Shown here: positions 44,285 through 54,977 of the stretch, in pieces
Layout: each line of letters begins with the position of its first letter
Numbering within the stretch: position 1 is the stretch's first letter
NCBI RefSeq assembly: GCF_020618775.1
Contig: NZ_JAESVB010000001.1
Location: 744,001 to 808,000 of the forward strand
Direction: 5' to 3'
DNA: 64,000 nucleotides
From: Acidisoma silvae
GTDB lineage: Bacteria > Pseudomonadota > Alphaproteobacteria > Acetobacterales > Acetobacteraceae
The notes under the pieces: generated by a model
Told to the model about the DNA's origin: nothing
Database searches by the model: none
The model's input: the letters and a program-made list of their open reading frames with translations, nothing else
Position numbers and translations under genes: made by a program

Positions 44285-46507
44285 TCACGCGCCGAAGCGG
44301 CCGTTTTTGGGGAAGCCGACCGGCGGCTGGCGGCCGGTCTGCGCGCGACCGCCCAGCCAATCTTTCAGATTGGTTTCCGTCCGCGTCCGCTCGCCCGACT
44401 TCCAGGACAGGCCCTCCGCCAGCTTGAAGATACGGACATCGGCAACGCCGCCGTCCTTGTATTTCTGTAGCTGCACGCCCAGGCCCTTGGTCATTTCCGG
44501 CACCTGGTCCAGCGGGAAGACGAGCATCTTGCGGTTTTCGCCGACGATAGCGAGATGATCGCCGCCATTCACCGGTGTGGCCAGCATCAGTTCCTCGCCC
44601 GGCTTCACGGTCAGCACCTGCTTGCCGGCCTTGCGTTCCGACAGAAGATCGTCGGAGCCCACGATGAAGCCCCGGCCTGGCGTCGAGACCAGCAGGTATT
44701 TCGCCCCCGCGCTATGGGCGAAGAGGGTCACGACCTCATCCTCATTGCCGAATTCGGCGAGCAGGCGGATGGGCTGGCCGTCGCCCCGCCCGCGCGGAAT
44801 TTCATTCGCACGCAGCGTATAGGCACGGCCGTTGGTGGCCAGCAGGCATAGCTTGTCGGTCGTATCGCAGGGCAGCATCAGCCGCAGTTCGTCGCCTTCC
44901 TTGAAGCGCAGCTCGGCATCCGGCGCGACCGCGCCCTTCATGGCCCTGATCCAGCCCTTTTGCGACAGGATGACGGTGATCTGTTCGCGCTCCACCAGGG
45001 CCGCGTCATCGATGGTGATGGTGGCAGGCGCCGTGCCGATCAGGCTACGGCGCGCGCCGAGCGGACCGCCCGCATAGGTCGAGCGGATTTTTTCGAGTTC
45101 GGAGACGATGCGGTTCCAGCGCAGCTTTTCGTCGCCCAGCAGCGTGCGCAGGTCCTTGCCCTCTTTGGTGAGGTTCTTGTGCTCCTTGCGGATTTCCATC
45201 TCCTCCAGCCGGCGCAGTGACCGCAGCCGCATATTGAGGATGGATTCCGCCTGAAGATCGGTGAGCTCAAAGGTCTTCATCAGACTCGGCTTGGGCTCAT
45301 CCTCCTCGCGGATAATGCGGATGACCTCATCGAGATTGAGATAGACCGCCAGATAGCCGTCCAGGATTTCCAGGCGCCGCTCGATCGCCGCCAGGCGATG
45401 CTGCGACCGGCGCACCAGCACTTCATGGCGGTGGTCCAGCCAGGCGCGCAACACGTCGCGCAGCGACATGACGCGCGGCGTGCGGGTCCCGTCCAGCACG
45501 TTCATGTTCAGCGGAAAGCGGCTTTCCAGCGCCGAGGTGCGGAACAGGCTTTCCATCAGCATGGCGGGTTCCACCGTGCGGACTTTCGGCTCCAGCACGA
45601 TGCGCACGGTCTCGGCACTTTCATCCCGGATATCGGCCAGCAGCGGCAGCTTCTTGTCTTCCATCAGCTGCGCGATCTGCTCGATCAGCCGGGACTTTTG
45701 CACCTGATAGGGAATTTCGGTGATGACGATGGTCCAGGTGCCGTGCTTGCCCTGTTCCACGGCCCAGCGGGCGCGAATGCGGAAGCCGCCGCGACCGGTC
45801 TCGTAAGCCTGAAGCAGCGCCGCCTTTTCCTCGACGATTTCGCCGCCCGTGGGGAAATCCGGCCCCGGCATGAAGGTTAGCAGGTCGGCGGTCGAGGCAT
45901 CGGGTCTCTGTACCAGAAGAATGGCGGCGGCGCAGACCTCGGCCGCGTTATGCGGCGGGATGGAGGTCGCCATGCCGACCGCGATGCCGGCCGCGCCATT
46001 GGCCAGCAGGTTAGGGAAATTGCCGGGCAGGACGAGGGGTTCCTGCTCCTCACCGTCATAGGTGGCGCGGAAATCGACCGCATCCTGGTCGATGCCTTCC
46101 AGCAGCGCCTGGGCCACTTCCGTCAGCCGTGCTTCGGTGTATCGCATGGCGGCGGCGTTATCGCCGTCGATATTGCCGAAATTGCCCTGGCCTTCGATCA
46201 GCGGATAGCGGACCGAGAAATCCTGCGCCAGGCGCACCATGGCTTCATAGATCGAAGCATCGCCATGCGGGTGGAATTTACCCATGACATCGCCGACGAC
46301 GCGGGCGCATTTCTTGAAGCCCGAGGTCGGGTCCAGCTTGAGCTGGTGCATGGCATAGATCAGCCGGCGATGGACGGGTTTCAGGCCGTCACGCACATCC
46401 GGCAGGCTGCGGGACATGATGGTCGACAGCGCATAGGCGAGGTAGCGGTCGCTCAGCGCGTCGGCGAGCGGCGTATTCTCGATATGGCCAGCGAAGTCGT
46501 CAGGCAT
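44285..46507 (-). CDS. parC: DNA topoisomerase IV subunit A
   Basis: This 740-residue type IIA topoisomerase subunit decatenates daughter chromosomes with ParE. The active-site Tyr123 is in [11 protein letters not shown]. The quinolone region [13 protein letters not shown] (Ser85, Glu88) has the wild-type, drug-sensitive residues. The C-terminal beta-pinwheel follows after residue 490 or so. I chose the ATG at 46507 with CGGAGA 5 bases upstream; the open frame extends far upstream but overlaps recO there. It lies downstream of recO in the same direction. Confidence 0.97.
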   Translation of the reverse strand: MPDDFAGHIENTPLADALSDRYLAYALSTIMSRSLPDVRDGLKPVHRRLIYAMHQLKLDPTSGFKKCARVVGDVMGKFHPHGDASIYEAMVRLAQDFSVRYPLIEGQGNFGNIDGDNAAAMRYTEARLTEVAQALLEGIDQDAVDFRATYDGEEQEPLVLPGNFPNLLANGAAGIAVGMATSIPPHNAAEVCAAAILLVQRPDASTADLLTFMPGPDFPTGGEIVEEKAALLQAYETGRGGFRIRARWAVEQGKHGTWTIVITEIPYQVQKSRLIEQIAQLMEDKKLPLLADIRDESAETVRIVLEPKVRTVEPAMLMESLFRTSALESRFPLNMNVLDGTRTPRVMSLRDVLRAWLDHRHEVLVRRSQHRLAAIERRLEILDGYLAVYLNLDEVIRIIREEDEPKPSLMKTFELTDLQAESILNMRLRSLRRLEEMEIRKEHKNLTKEGKDLRTLLGDEKLRWNRIVSELEKIRSTYAGGPLGARRSLIGTAPATITIDDAALVEREQITVILSQKGWIRAMKGAVAPDAELRFKEGDELRLMLPCDTTDKLCLLATNGRAYTLRANEIPRGRGDGQPIRLLAEFGNEDEVVTLFAHSAGAKYLLVSTPGRGFIVGSDDLLSERKAGKQVLTVKPGEELMLATPVNGGDHLAIVGENRKMLVFPLDQVPEMTKGLGVQLQKYKDGGVADVRIFKLAEGLSWKSGERTRTETNLKDWLGGRAQTGRQPPVGFPKNGRFGA

Positions 46508-46593
46508 GGAAGTCTCCGGGCGGCGGGGCCAGAATTGCCCACGGGCGCGAACGATACAGGAACACAGTCGGGCTGTCAGCCTGCGGGCTGTGT

Positions 46594-47340
46594 TCAGTCC
46601 GCGCGTGCCGCCAGCGTCTCGACCATCTGATAAAGGTGACGGCGGGCTTCGGGAAGCGGCTGATGATGATGGCCGAAGGCGTCCCGCTCCAGAAAATGGC
46701 CGGTCAGGCGCAAAGCATCGCGCCATTCGGCCGCGTCCTCGCCGCCGATATTCGCGCCGGGACGCAGGAATGCGGGCAAGGGCAGCAGCTTGCCCGCCCA
46801 GGCGCCGGCGGCTTCCGTCGTCACGGCGCGGCCGGTGCGGGGCGAGACGAAGGCCAGATTCTGCGTCGCACCGGTGACGGCGCAGGAGGACAGATCGAGC
46901 CCATAGCCCAGATCGGTCAGCAGGCTGAGCTCGAATCGCACCAGATCGGCGGGGGAGGCGAGTTGGGCGGCAATGCGCGGCAGCAGATTGAGGAGCGCGG
47001 AAAAGCTGGCCGGCTGGGGTTCGCGCTCGGGCAATGCGCCGGCGGCGGTCGCACAGGCCGCGCGCAGCAAGGCGAGGGACAGTGCGTCGTCCATCGCTCC
47101 CGGTGCAATGGCCTGCACCATTTCGCCGGTCAGATGGCCCAGCTGCTCGGGCAGGCGGCCGACCCAGCGCAGCGCCGCCAGATTGCCGCTTTGCCACAAG
47201 GCCACTTGCCGGCGGGACGCGCCGCCGCGCACCAGGCCCTTATGCAGACCCTGCCCGGCGGTGAAGGTGGAGACGATCAGATCGGCGTCGCCATAGGCGC
47301 GCGCGTCCAGCACGATGCCCGGCTCTTCCCATTCCGCCAT
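46594..47340 (-). CDS. recO: DNA repair protein RecO
   Basis: The 248 residues comprise an N-terminal OB fold ([40 protein letters not shown]) and a helical C-terminal domain with [22 protein letters not shown]. The zinc-binding Cys set of some RecO proteins is reduced to one Cys. RecO loads RecA on SSB-coated gaps together with RecR. It precedes parC by 86 bases. Confidence 0.93.
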   Translation of the reverse strand: MAEWEEPGIVLDARAYGDADLIVSTFTAGQGLHKGLVRGGASRRQVALWQSGNLAALRWVGRLPEQLGHLTGEMVQAIAPGAMDDALSLALLRAACATAAGALPEREPQPASFSALLNLLPRIAAQLASPADLVRFELSLLTDLGYGLDLSSCAVTGATQNLAFVSPRTGRAVTTEAAGAWAGKLLPLPAFLRPGANIGGEDAAEWRDALRLTGHFLERDAFGHHHQPLPEARRHLYQMVETLAARAD

Positions 47341-47401
47341 GTCAGCAGCGGGCTCCGGTATCGTCTTTGTTGTCTATCAGCTTTGGGGTGCCCCAAAGCT
47401 G

Positions 47402-47483
47402 CGTCATCCCCGGGCTTGACCCGGGGATCCAGCCGTGGCGGCGCCACGACGGGTGGATGGCCGTGTCAAGCCCGGCCATGACG
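47402..47483. repeat. REP-like paired palindrome, copy 6
   Basis: The element runs from CGTCATCCCCGGGCTTGACC to GCCCGGCCATGACG, with a further GCGGCGCC-like palindrome between the arms. It lies in the 178-base gap between the recO start and the moaB stop. Confidence 0.85.
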
Positions 47484-47518
47484 GGCTCGGGGAGCGTCCC
47501 ATCCAATTTGGATGGCGC

Positions 47519-48049
47519 CTAAGATGGCAGATGCTCTTTCAAACGCGGCATCAGCTCCACCAGATTGCAGGGGCGCTGGCGGATATCGAGCTGGGTGGAC
47601 AAAATGCCGTCCCAGCCGTCTTTCACGGCGCCAGTGCTGCCAGGAAGGGCGAAAAGATAGGTGCCGCCGGCAACCCCGCCGATGGCGCGGGACTGCATGG
47701 TCGATGCGCCGATTTTGGCATAACTGAGCATGCGGAACAATTCGCCGAAACCGACGATTTCCTTGTCCAGCACGCGCATGAAGGCTTCCGGCGTCACGTC
47801 GCGGCCGGTGATGCCGGTGCCGCCCGTGGATATCACAACATCGACGGTCGCGTCGGCAATCCATGTGCGCAGCTGCGCTTCGATCGCATCCGCATCATCG
47901 CGAACAATTTTACGGTCGACGAGCTTATGCTCGGCCGTTTCGATGCAATGAGCCAATGCGTCACCGGAACGGTCTTCCGCCAGGCTCCGCGTGTCGGAGA
48001 TCGTGAGGATCGCGATATTGACCGGAACAAAGGGGCGGGAAAGATCCAT
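47519..48049 (-). CDS. moaB: Molybdenum cofactor biosynthesis protein B
   Basis: This 176-residue MogA/MoaB-fold protein has ILTISDTRSLAEDRSGDAL, then VVISTGGTGITGRDVTPEA (the molybdopterin-binding loop), LSYAKIGASTMQSRAIGG and LPGSTGAVKDGWDGIL. It adenylylates molybdopterin or helps insert Mo. Its product would serve the molybdoenzyme encoded at 12.4-14.7 kb. It begins 9 bases after the lytic transglycosylase stop. Confidence 0.94.
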   Translation of the reverse strand: MDLSRPFVPVNIAILTISDTRSLAEDRSGDALAHCIETAEHKLVDRKIVRDDADAIEAQLRTWIADATVDVVISTGGTGITGRDVTPEAFMRVLDKEIVGFGELFRMLSYAKIGASTMQSRAIGGVAGGTYLFALPGSTGAVKDGWDGILSTQLDIRQRPCNLVELMPRLKEHLPS

Positions 48050-48058
48050 GCCCTGATT

Positions 48059-49918
48059 CTAATGGATTGTTGTGGAACTGGCGATAGCGGTGCCGGCCGC
48101 GCCATTGCTGGTGAGGTGCGGAAAATCGCCATCTGCCAGCGCATCCAGACTGGGAACGGGCAAATTCAACTGCGCCGCATAAGCCCAGGAATAACGTAAC
48201 ACACTGAAAACAAACTGCCGGGTTTCCGTATTCGGAATCATTTCGATATAGAGCAGCGGGTCGTGCTCGGCCGCCTGCGCGTTGCTCCATGTTGAAGTTT
48301 CAGAAGGGCCTGCATTGTAACTCGCAAGAATGCGGATCAGGTCGCCGTCGATATGGGATTGCGATGCCAGATAGTTGATATACCTCTGACCCATTTCGAG
48401 ATTGTAAGCGGGATCGGCAAGACCATTGGAGCGGCGTTGAATTTGGGTTGCGCCCCATTTGTTCATGAATGCCGCCGTGGCCGGCATTAGTTGCAAAAGC
48501 CCGCGCGCGCCGGCGCCGGAGACGGCGCTCGGATCGAAATTGGATTCGACGCGCACCAGTGCATAAAGCAGCGACGGGTCGATATGCAGGCCGTGCTGAG
48601 GAAACAACGACAATGGCGGAATGACGACGGTGCTGCCCGGCGGGCGCGTCGGATCCAGGGCCGCGATCTGGCTGGCCAGCGTCGCCATACCGGCTTTCCA
48701 GGAAATCAGCATGATGGCGCGGCTGAGGCCGGGGTCATGGGCGACGGTTGGATAAAGATGGCGGAATTCCTCTTCCGCCAATGTGCTTTGCCCGACCTGC
48801 AACAGGGCGAAGGCGCGCGCGCCGGCCGGTTTGGCGGCAACGGCTTCCAGATCGGCCAGGCCCAGTAACTGCTGGCCCAGCCCGTCCGGCGTATCCTGGC
48901 CCAGCATCCGCCGGGCGAGCGTCGCGTAGAAGCCGGCGCCGCTATCGGCGGCGCGCCGCATCCAGCTCAGATAAACCATATTCTGCCGCGCCTTCAGCGC
49001 TGCGCGCGCCGCCCAGAAGGAAGCGCAGGCAACAAGATTGGGCGCAGCCTGCGGTGCCACCGCCGCATCCGTGAAGAAATCAAGCGCGCCGGCACCGCCG
49101 TCACGCCAGGCAGCCAGACCGGCGACGAAGGACGGCAGGCCAAGCTTCCCATGGGCTTCGTCGATGGCGGTTTTTGCGAGATTGGCCGCGAATCTGTTTT
49201 TGCCATTGGCGAAGGCGATATGAGCGACTTCGGCGCGTAAGGTGGCGCCATAAAGCTGGTCGATCTTGGCGGCGGCGATAGCAGCCACGGCCGCGTCGAA
49301 ACGGCCCGCTTGCGCCAGGCCCAGCACGCGCGCGTCCAGCCCTGGCTGGCGCGTGATACCGGTATCGGCCGGGCCGATATCGAGATCGGCCCCTTCGGAC
49401 GGGCTGGGCGCTGCCAGATAGGGCAGGGTCGTCAGCGGCGGCATTTTGCCGCTTTTGGCGGTCTTCAAACGCAGCTGCAGAACATGGGCGACGGCAGGGG
49501 CCTGGGGCTGGTCGCCATATTGCGCCAGCCAGTCCTGAAGTTCCGGCACGCTGGGCTTGTCATAGGGACCGATATAGCGGTCAGCCAAAATCGGCCCGAG
49601 CAGAATGCGGTTGGATAGCTGCGCCGTCGCCTTCTGGGCGTCGGCAATTTTGCCTTGCGCCTGGAGGGCAAAGATCTGCCGCACTAGAACCGCATCGCTG
49701 GGGTTCAGGGGTTGTGGAAACGCAAAACCATTGCCGCCCTGCGGGTCCGCACGGGGCACCGCGTAGGCAGTCTGGTCGCTAAGCTTTGTCTCAGAGCCGG
49801 CCTTTTCCTGAGCATCTGCATGCAGGCCGGGTGCGGCCGTTCCAGCAAGAAGCGCGGCCCCGGCAAGCAGTGCTTTGGGGCTGAAAAGACGGGAGAACGA
49901 ATTGCCGATCCCTCGCAT
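48059..49918 (-). CDS. Soluble lytic murein transglycosylase
   Basis: The 619 residues have an N-terminal signal (LLAGAALLAGTAAPGLHA), a long helical superhelix ring as in Slt70, and a C-terminal goose-type lysozyme-like domain. The catalytic Glu is in LVRVESNFDPSAVSGAGARG, followed by GLLQLMPATA and LASYNAGPS. It cleaves peptidoglycan to 1,6-anhydro products in the periplasm. The gene is upstream of moaB, with 9 bases between them. Confidence 0.92.
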   Translation of the reverse strand: MRGIGNSFSRLFSPKALLAGAALLAGTAAPGLHADAQEKAGSETKLSDQTAYAVPRADPQGGNGFAFPQPLNPSDAVLVRQIFALQAQGKIADAQKATAQLSNRILLGPILADRYIGPYDKPSVPELQDWLAQYGDQPQAPAVAHVLQLRLKTAKSGKMPPLTTLPYLAAPSPSEGADLDIGPADTGITRQPGLDARVLGLAQAGRFDAAVAAIAAAKIDQLYGATLRAEVAHIAFANGKNRFAANLAKTAIDEAHGKLGLPSFVAGLAAWRDGGAGALDFFTDAAVAPQAAPNLVACASFWAARAALKARQNMVYLSWMRRAADSGAGFYATLARRMLGQDTPDGLGQQLLGLADLEAVAAKPAGARAFALLQVGQSTLAEEEFRHLYPTVAHDPGLSRAIMLISWKAGMATLASQIAALDPTRPPGSTVVIPPLSLFPQHGLHIDPSLLYALVRVESNFDPSAVSGAGARGLLQLMPATAAFMNKWGATQIQRRSNGLADPAYNLEMGQRYINYLASQSHIDGDLIRILASYNAGPSETSTWSNAQAAEHDPLLYIEMIPNTETRQFVFSVLRYSWAYAAQLNLPVPSLDALADGDFPHLTSNGAAGTAIASSTTIH

Positions 49919-50030
49919 GGGAAGCTGGCTACAACACCTTCGCTGCGAAGTGCAACCTCGCTGACAAGATACCTGTCTGTATTCATACTAGATCAGGCGG
50001 AAAAGGCCTTAGTTGCCGTCGCTTTTGGCT

Positions 50031-50903
50031 CTATGACTTTTTTGTAAGGGACAGTTTTTCTTGCAGTTGCAGCAAGTCAGACCAGGCTTCTCTTTTGGCT
50101 AAACCTGTCCGAAGTAAGTAAGCAGGATGGTAGGTCGGCAATGTTGGGATGGGTCGATCCATTCCCGGAACGGTCAGGCTCTGCCAGCGCCCGCGAATGC
50201 GGCGGATACCCTGGGTATGGCCGGTAATGGCGCGCACCGCCGTCGCTCCCAGCAGCAGCAGGTAATCGGGCGCCACCAGCGCGATGTGACGCAGCACGAA
50301 GGGCAGGCAGGTTGCGATCTCACCCTCGGTCGGCGTGCGGTTGCCGGGCGGCCGCCAGGGCAGGATATTCGTGATCAGCACCTGGCCGCGGTCGAGGCCG
50401 ATGGAGCCCAGCATGCGGTCGAGCAATTGCCCGGAGGCGCCGACGAATGGCAGGCCGGCGCGATCTTCCTCCGCGCCCGGCGCTTCGCCCACCAGCATGA
50501 TGCGGGCCTCGGGGTTGCCGTCCGCGAAGACCAGATTGGTCGCCGTGTCCTTCAGCGCGCAGCCGTCGAAACCGGCAATGGCCGCGCGCAGCGCATCGCG
50601 GGTTTGCGCGGCGGCGGCGAGCGCTGCTGCCTGGGCGGCAGCCGGGCGCGGCAGGCCGCGTGACGCAGGGATAGCAGCGGGGGCCGGATTTGCGCCGGTC
50701 CGGGGCGCCATAGGCTCGGCCGGCAGCGGGCGTGCCTTCGGCGGTGCCGAGGGCAAAGCAGGCGCGGCCGGGCGGGCCGAGAGCGCGAAACGGTCTATGC
50801 CCGCGTCGCTCAGCCCTTCATCCGCGCCCCACTCGACCTGCAAGGCCAGAAGGGCGAGCGCCTCCCTTTCGGCCGAGGCGGCGCCGCGATCGCCATCGGT
50901 CAT
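50031..50903 (-). CDS. Family IV uracil-DNA glycosylase
   Basis: The N-terminal 120 residues of this 290-residue protein are Ala/Pro-rich and variable. The UDG domain then has [31 protein letters not shown] (water-activating GEAPG motif), [18 protein letters not shown] and [10 protein letters not shown] (the His motif). Family IV enzymes carry four Cys for an iron-sulfur cluster. In this protein the expected Cys residues are not all visible (only those near DGCALKD and TCLPF), which makes it a cluster-poor member. Confidence 0.88.
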   Translation of the reverse strand: MTDGDRGAASAEREALALLALQVEWGADEGLSDAGIDRFALSARPAAPALPSAPPKARPLPAEPMAPRTGANPAPAAIPASRGLPRPAAAQAAALAAAAQTRDALRAAIAGFDGCALKDTATNLVFADGNPEARIMLVGEAPGAEEDRAGLPFVGASGQLLDRMLGSIGLDRGQVLITNILPWRPPGNRTPTEGEIATCLPFVLRHIALVAPDYLLLLGATAVRAITGHTQGIRRIRGRWQSLTVPGMDRPIPTLPTYHPAYLLRTGLAKREAWSDLLQLQEKLSLTKKS

Positions 50904-51038
50904 CGGTGCGGCGGTCCTTATGTTAATTTAACCTATGCGAAGACGCCTGAGGCTGTCGCGACTGTCAAGCAAGCCGGGGCAGGGCATGCCGCCACACCGG
51001 ATGGCGCAGCCGCGCCATGGCTGATAGCATCCGCGACC

Positions 51039-52847
51039 ATGAGAAATGCTCCGATGCTTGGCCGCTCCGTGCTGCTTGCTTTGACCGCTCTATCCGCCTG
51101 CGCGGCAACAACCCCGCCGGGGATGGCACAGACAGGCCCCGACCAGATGGGGCCAGGCCAGGCTGGGGCCTATGGCAATTTCCTGGTCGGGCAATATGCC
51201 GCCAGCCGTTATGATTTTCCCCGCGCGGCCAATGCCATGCAGCAGGCGCTGAGCGCCGATCCCGCCGCGTCCCCGGCCCTGTCGGGCGAAACCTTCCTGC
51301 TGGAGCTTCTGGCCGGCCATACCGGCACGGCCAGCACCATTGCCGCGACGCTGCCCAAGGATTCGCTGGCGCAGCTGCTGCTGGCTGGGTCCGACGCGCG
51401 GGCCGGCCGCTGGCAGGACGCGCTGCACCGCTACCAGGGCCTGCCGACGCCCGATCCTTTGACCAGCGTGCTGAAGCCATTGCTGGTTGCATGGGCGCAG
51501 CAGGGCAGCGGCAATACCCGTGCGGCGCTGGCGGCCTTGCAGGGCCAGGGCATCAGCCAGGCGCGCACCATCTTCGCGCTGCATACCGCGCTAATCGCCG
51601 ACCAGGGCAAGATGGTCGCCGTCGCCGCCCAGAATTACGGCATCGTGCAAGGTGGTATGAACGTCACCAATCTGCGCCTGTCCGAGCTTCTGGCAAGCTG
51701 GGACGCGCGCACCGGGGATGTCACCAGCGCCGATCAGGTGCTGGACGCGATGTCGCCGGACCTCGCCATGGCGATGACGCTGCCGGCGCTGAAAAAGCAG
51801 ATGATGACGCCGCCCGTGGCCAATGCCGTGCAGGGCCTGGCCGAGGTCTATGTCAATCTGGCCGCGGCGCTGGAGGATGAGATCGCCAACGATCCGCAAT
51901 CCCGCAATCGCCCCGCCGCCCAGCAGACGGTGATGACGATGCTGCAATTGGGTTTGCAGCTGCGCCCCGATCTGACCTCGGCGCGCCTGCTGCTGTCCGA
52001 GGTGGTGGACAAGGGCGACAACGCCTCCGTCGCGATGGTGCCTTTGCAGGCGATTGCCAAGACCGACCCGCTTTATCCCCTGGCGGCGCTGCGCGAAGCC
52101 GTGCTGCTGGCGCGCCTCGGTCGGACCGATCAGGCGCATAGCCTGTTGCAGCAATTGGGACAGGCCTATCCCGCAAGTCCCGAGCCGCTATTGGCGCAGG
52201 CCGATCTGCTGCGCCAGGCCGCAAAATACCCTGATGCGGCGGCGCTCTACACCAAGGCGCTGCCGCTGATGCCGCCGAACAGCCCGGCCGCCTGGGTGGT
52301 CTATTACGACCGCGCCCAGTGCTACGATCAGGCCAAGGACTGGCCGCGTGCCCAGGCCGATTTGCAGCAGGCGCTGAAGATTTCCCCCGGCCAGCCCTAT
52401 GTCCTCAACTATCTCGGCTATAGCTGGGCCGTGAAGAAAGAGAATATGCCCAAGGCGCGTGCCATGATCGAGCAGGCGCTGCAACTGGTGCCGAATGACG
52501 GCGCCATCATCGACAGCCTGGGCTATGTGCTGCTGCAACAAGGGCAGGTCCAGGCGGCGGTGCGGACCTTGACCCAGGCGGTCAAGCTGATGCCCGAGGA
52601 TTCGACGGTCAACGCGCATCTGGGCGATGCCTATGCCGCGGCCGGCGAGCATTTGCAGGCGGTCTTCCAGTGGCGCCGGGCCTTGCAGCTGGATCCCGCG
52701 CCGGATCTGACGACGGAGCTTCTGGCCAAGCTGCAGATCAAGGCGGCAAGCCTGCCGGCGGCCCAGCCTGATGCGGCCCAGCCTGATGCGGCCCAGCCGG
52801 GTGCGGCTCAGCCGGGTGCGGCCCAGCCGGCCGCGTCCAGCAACTGA
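51039..52847 (+). CDS. TPR-repeat lipoprotein
   Basis: The 602 residues begin [22 protein letters not shown], a lipoprotein signal with lipobox LSAC, so the protein is probably anchored in the outer membrane. Residues 40-580 are helical repeats; clear TPR units lie near the C-terminus ([80 protein letters not shown]). The tail is a tandem [14 protein letters not shown] repeat. Such proteins act as assembly scaffolds. It is followed by ispE 13 bases later. Confidence 0.87.
   Translation: MRNAPMLGRSVLLALTALSACAATTPPGMAQTGPDQMGPGQAGAYGNFLVGQYAASRYDFPRAANAMQQALSADPAASPALSGETFLLELLAGHTGTASTIAATLPKDSLAQLLLAGSDARAGRWQDALHRYQGLPTPDPLTSVLKPLLVAWAQQGSGNTRAALAALQGQGISQARTIFALHTALIADQGKMVAVAAQNYGIVQGGMNVTNLRLSELLASWDARTGDVTSADQVLDAMSPDLAMAMTLPALKKQMMTPPVANAVQGLAEVYVNLAAALEDEIANDPQSRNRPAAQQTVMTMLQLGLQLRPDLTSARLLLSEVVDKGDNASVAMVPLQAIAKTDPLYPLAALREAVLLARLGRTDQAHSLLQQLGQAYPASPEPLLAQADLLRQAAKYPDAAALYTKALPLMPPNSPAAWVVYYDRAQCYDQAKDWPRAQADLQQALKISPGQPYVLNYLGYSWAVKKENMPKARAMIEQALQLVPNDGAIIDSLGYVLLQQGQVQAAVRTLTQAVKLMPEDSTVNAHLGDAYAAAGEHLQAVFQWRRALQLDPAPDLTTELLAKLQIKAASLPAAQPDAAQPDAAQPGAAQPGAAQPAASSN
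52758..52832 (+). repeat. 15-bp tandem repeat at the end of the TPR gene
   Basis: Five in-frame copies of GCGGCCCAGCCTGAT (the last ones diverged to GGGT or GGCC) encode [10 protein letters not shown]. Near-identity of copies 1 and 2 shows recent duplication, so copy number probably varies between strains. Confidence 0.9.
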
Positions 52848-52860
52848 GTCGGCGTACATC

Positions 52861-53754
52861 ATGTCCGCTTTGTCCGCCGACCTGGGTTTCGCCCCGGCGA
52901 AGGTGAACCTGACGCTGCGCGTCACCGGGCGGCGCCCGGACGGCTATCATCTGCTCGACAGTCTGGTGGTCTTCGCGGGTGTCGGTGACCGGCTATCGGT
53001 CAGCCCAGCGGATGACCTGTCGCTGACCGTTACCGGTCCTTTCGGCGGCCCCTTGGCGGCGGAGCCCGATAACCTCGTGCTGCGTGCGGCGCGCCTGCTG
53101 GCGGAGACGGCCGGAATCCCAGCGCGGGGCGCTTTGGTCCTGGAAAAGAACCTGCCGATTGCCTCGGGCATCGGTGGCGGGTCGTCAGACGCCGCTGCCG
53201 CGCTGCGGCTGCTGTCTGCCTTCTGGCGGGTTACGCTGCCCGAACCGGTCTTGCAGGCCATGGCGCTGAAACTCGGCGCGGATGTCCCGGTCTGCCTGAA
53301 CCGTCAGGCCGTGCGCATGGCGGGAATCGGGGAAATCCTATCCCCCGTGCCGCCGCTGCCGCCGCTGGGCGTGGTGTTGGCCAATCCGGGCCTGGCTTGC
53401 CCGACGCCGGCGATTTTTCGCGCGCGGGCGGCGGCAGGGGCCGGTTTTTCTCCGGCCGACGCCGTGCCGGCAGGGCGCTTCGCGTCACCCGTCGATTTCG
53501 CCCATGCTTTGGCCGCCAACGGCAATGACCTGGAAGACCCGGCGATTGCCGTGCAGCCGGCCATCGGCGCCGTGCTGGCGGTGCTGCGGGCCGCGCCCGG
53601 CGTGCAATTGGCTCGCATGAGCGGATCGGGCGCCACCTGCTTCGGGCTTTTCCCGAGCCCGCATGACGCCGCCGCCGCCGCATCCGCTATGCGTCATGAC
53701 GGTTGGTGGGTTTGGGGGGGAGGGCTTTACGAGCCGCCCCTTCGCGCCCTATGA
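52861..53754 (+). CDS. ispE: 4-diphosphocytidyl-2-C-methyl-D-erythritol kinase
   Basis: The 297-residue GHMP kinase acts in the non-mevalonate isoprenoid pathway. [21 protein letters not shown] is the IspE signature, [19 protein letters not shown] is the ATP-binding loop, and [14 protein letters not shown] is the third motif. I chose the ATG at 52861, 13 bases after the TPR stop; an earlier in-frame ATG overlaps the repeat tail and is not plausible. Confidence 0.95.
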   Translation: MSALSADLGFAPAKVNLTLRVTGRRPDGYHLLDSLVVFAGVGDRLSVSPADDLSLTVTGPFGGPLAAEPDNLVLRAARLLAETAGIPARGALVLEKNLPIASGIGGGSSDAAAALRLLSAFWRVTLPEPVLQAMALKLGADVPVCLNRQAVRMAGIGEILSPVPPLPPLGVVLANPGLACPTPAIFRARAAAGAGFSPADAVPAGRFASPVDFAHALAANGNDLEDPAIAVQPAIGAVLAVLRAAPGVQLARMSGSGATCFGLFPSPHDAAAAASAMRHDGWWVWGGGLYEPPLRAL

Positions 53755-53788
53755 GCATCCGCGCCGGCCAGTCCGGCGGTTCAGGTTT

Positions 53789-53863
53789 TGGGGCGTAGCC
53801 AAGCGGTAAGGCAGCGGATTTTGATTCCGCCATGCGGAGGTTCGAATCCTCCCGCCCCAGCCA
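53789..53863 (+). tRNA. tRNA-Gln (anticodon TTG)
   Basis: The acceptor stem TGGGGCG pairs with CGCCCCA, discriminator G, and the CCA is encoded (53861-53863). The anticodon stem GCGGA/TCCGC carries the loop TTTTGAT, with the anticodon TTG at 53821-53823. The T arm has GGAGG-TTCGAAT-CCTCC. It lies 34 bases after ispE. Confidence 0.97.
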
Positions 53864-53982
53864 GCCGATCCTGTCCCCATATATTGAGCTTGGCAGCCGC
53901 TATCGAGCTGGCAGAGTTTAGCCAGTCCGCAAGCGAGGCTAACAGCTTGCGGTTTCCCGCCGTTATCTGAAGGACGCCGGTC

Positions 53983-54483
53983 ATGACCATGGACGATGAT
54001 CTGTCGCGTATAGCGCTACAGGAACAACAGCTGGTCTTCGCGCGGTTTGACGAAGAGGACGCCTGGACGATCGGCGGCCAGTTGCGCGCCTGGGCGATCG
54101 CGCGGGCCGCGCCCATCGTCATCGATATCCGTCTTTTTCATCGCGAGCTGTTCTTCGCGGCCTTGCCGGGTGCGGTACCGGACAATGTCGAATGGGCCAG
54201 GCGCAAGATCAATACCGTCCGCCGCTTTCACAAAAGCAGCTACGCCGTCGGTCTGGAACTGAAGGTGAAGAATACCTCGCTGGAAGAGCGATATGGCCTG
54301 TCCCTCACCGATTACGCCGCCCATGGGGGCGCCTTTCCGGTGACGGTCGAGGGCACCGGCGTGGTCGGCTGCATCACCGTTTCAGGGCTGCCGCAGCGCG
54401 ACGATCATAGTCTGGTCGTGGAGTCTATCTGCACGGTCCTTGGGGTGAATGGCAGCGATTTCGTTTTGGGAAATGCTGCCTAA
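53983..54483 (+). CDS. UPF0303 / HbpS-like heme-degrading-domain protein
   Basis: This 166-residue protein has the UPF0303 pattern: AWTIGGQLRAWAIARAAPIVIDIRLFHRELFFAALPG, WARRKINTVRRFHKSSYAVGLEL, YAAHGGAFPVTVEGTGVVGCITVSGLPQRDDH. The fold is that of HbpS and GlcG, linked to heme binding or breakdown in some members. The molecular function here is unproven. AAGGA lies 9 bases before the ATG; an ATG 6 bases further in is possible. Confidence 0.87.
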   Translation: MTMDDDLSRIALQEQQLVFARFDEEDAWTIGGQLRAWAIARAAPIVIDIRLFHRELFFAALPGAVPDNVEWARRKINTVRRFHKSSYAVGLELKVKNTSLEERYGLSLTDYAAHGGAFPVTVEGTGVVGCITVSGLPQRDDHSLVVESICTVLGVNGSDFVLGNAA

Positions 54484-54499
54484 CATCAAGATGAAATTG

Positions 54500-54523
54500 A
54501 AAAGGCACCCGAAGGTGCCTTTT
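54500..54523. terminator. Bidirectional terminator between two convergent genes
   Basis: AAAAGGCACC-CGAA-GGTGCCTTTT is a perfect 10-bp stem with a stable GNRA-like CGAA loop. T-runs on both strands let it end transcripts of the UPF0303 gene and of the small secreted protein gene, which converge here. Confidence 0.9.
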
Positions 54524-54537
54524 CAACGATCGTTTGA

Positions 54538-54705
54538 TCAATAATAGCGGTAATAGCCGTGCGGATGCCCGTGATCCTTCACCAGCTCCCGGTGATGGTA
54601 ATGCTTGTGGTTGTAATAGTAATCGGCATGCGCGGCCGCGATAGTGCCGGCGGAAACGCCCGCGACGCCCAGCAGCATCAGCGCCATGCGCAGATAATGT
54701 TTCAT
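54538..54705 (-). CDS. Small secreted His/Tyr-rich protein
   Basis: The 55 residues begin MKHYLRMALMLLGVAGVSAG, a signal peptide with cleavage near AHA-D. The mature part of about 28 residues has seven Tyr and eight His (DYYYNHKHYHHRELV, then GHPHGYYRYY). GGAGG lies 6 bases before the ATG and a terminator follows the stop, so it is a real transcription unit. The composition suggests metal binding or an envelope coating role; I recognise no family. Confidence 0.75.
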   Translation of the reverse strand: MKHYLRMALMLLGVAGVSAGTIAAAHADYYYNHKHYHHRELVKDHGHPHGYYRYY

Positions 54706-54730
54706 GATCATCCTCCGTAGTCTCGGTTGC

Positions 54731-54744
54731 CGTCAGAACTGACG
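54731..54744. promoter_or_regulatory. Inverted repeat upstream of the small secreted protein gene
   Basis: CGTCAG-AA-CTGACG is a perfect 6-bp inverted repeat centred 32 bases upstream of the ATG at 54705. The spacing suits an operator. The other 230 bases up to the next gene hold nothing that I can name. Confidence 0.45.
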
Positions 54745-54977
54745 ATCTGACTTGCCCTCTAGGTCGTGCCGGTGGGCTGATTGGTCAAGCAGCCGTTGGC
54801 CGTTTGAAACGATGGGTAACGGAATGCCACCGCATTGACACAACTCGGCGGCGATCCTGCGGCGTGGATTGAAAAAGATCACGATTTCGGGACCGCGCGG
54901 GGCTTGACCGCGCGTCCGCGCTTGCGCATGTTCCCATTATGTTCTTGTTTGACCCTGGAACGCATAAGGACGCTCGC

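Noticed and set aside
46508-47197. Extension of parC upstream to 47197 in the same frame
   Set aside because: The added part lies antisense-free but inside recO in another frame; the conserved ParC N-terminus starts at the ATG 46507, which has its own ribosome-binding site.
53789-54483. tRNA-Gln as an integration site for a genomic island
   Set aside because: No integrase, no repeated tRNA 3' end and no composition change downstream; the next gene is an ordinary UPF0303 gene.
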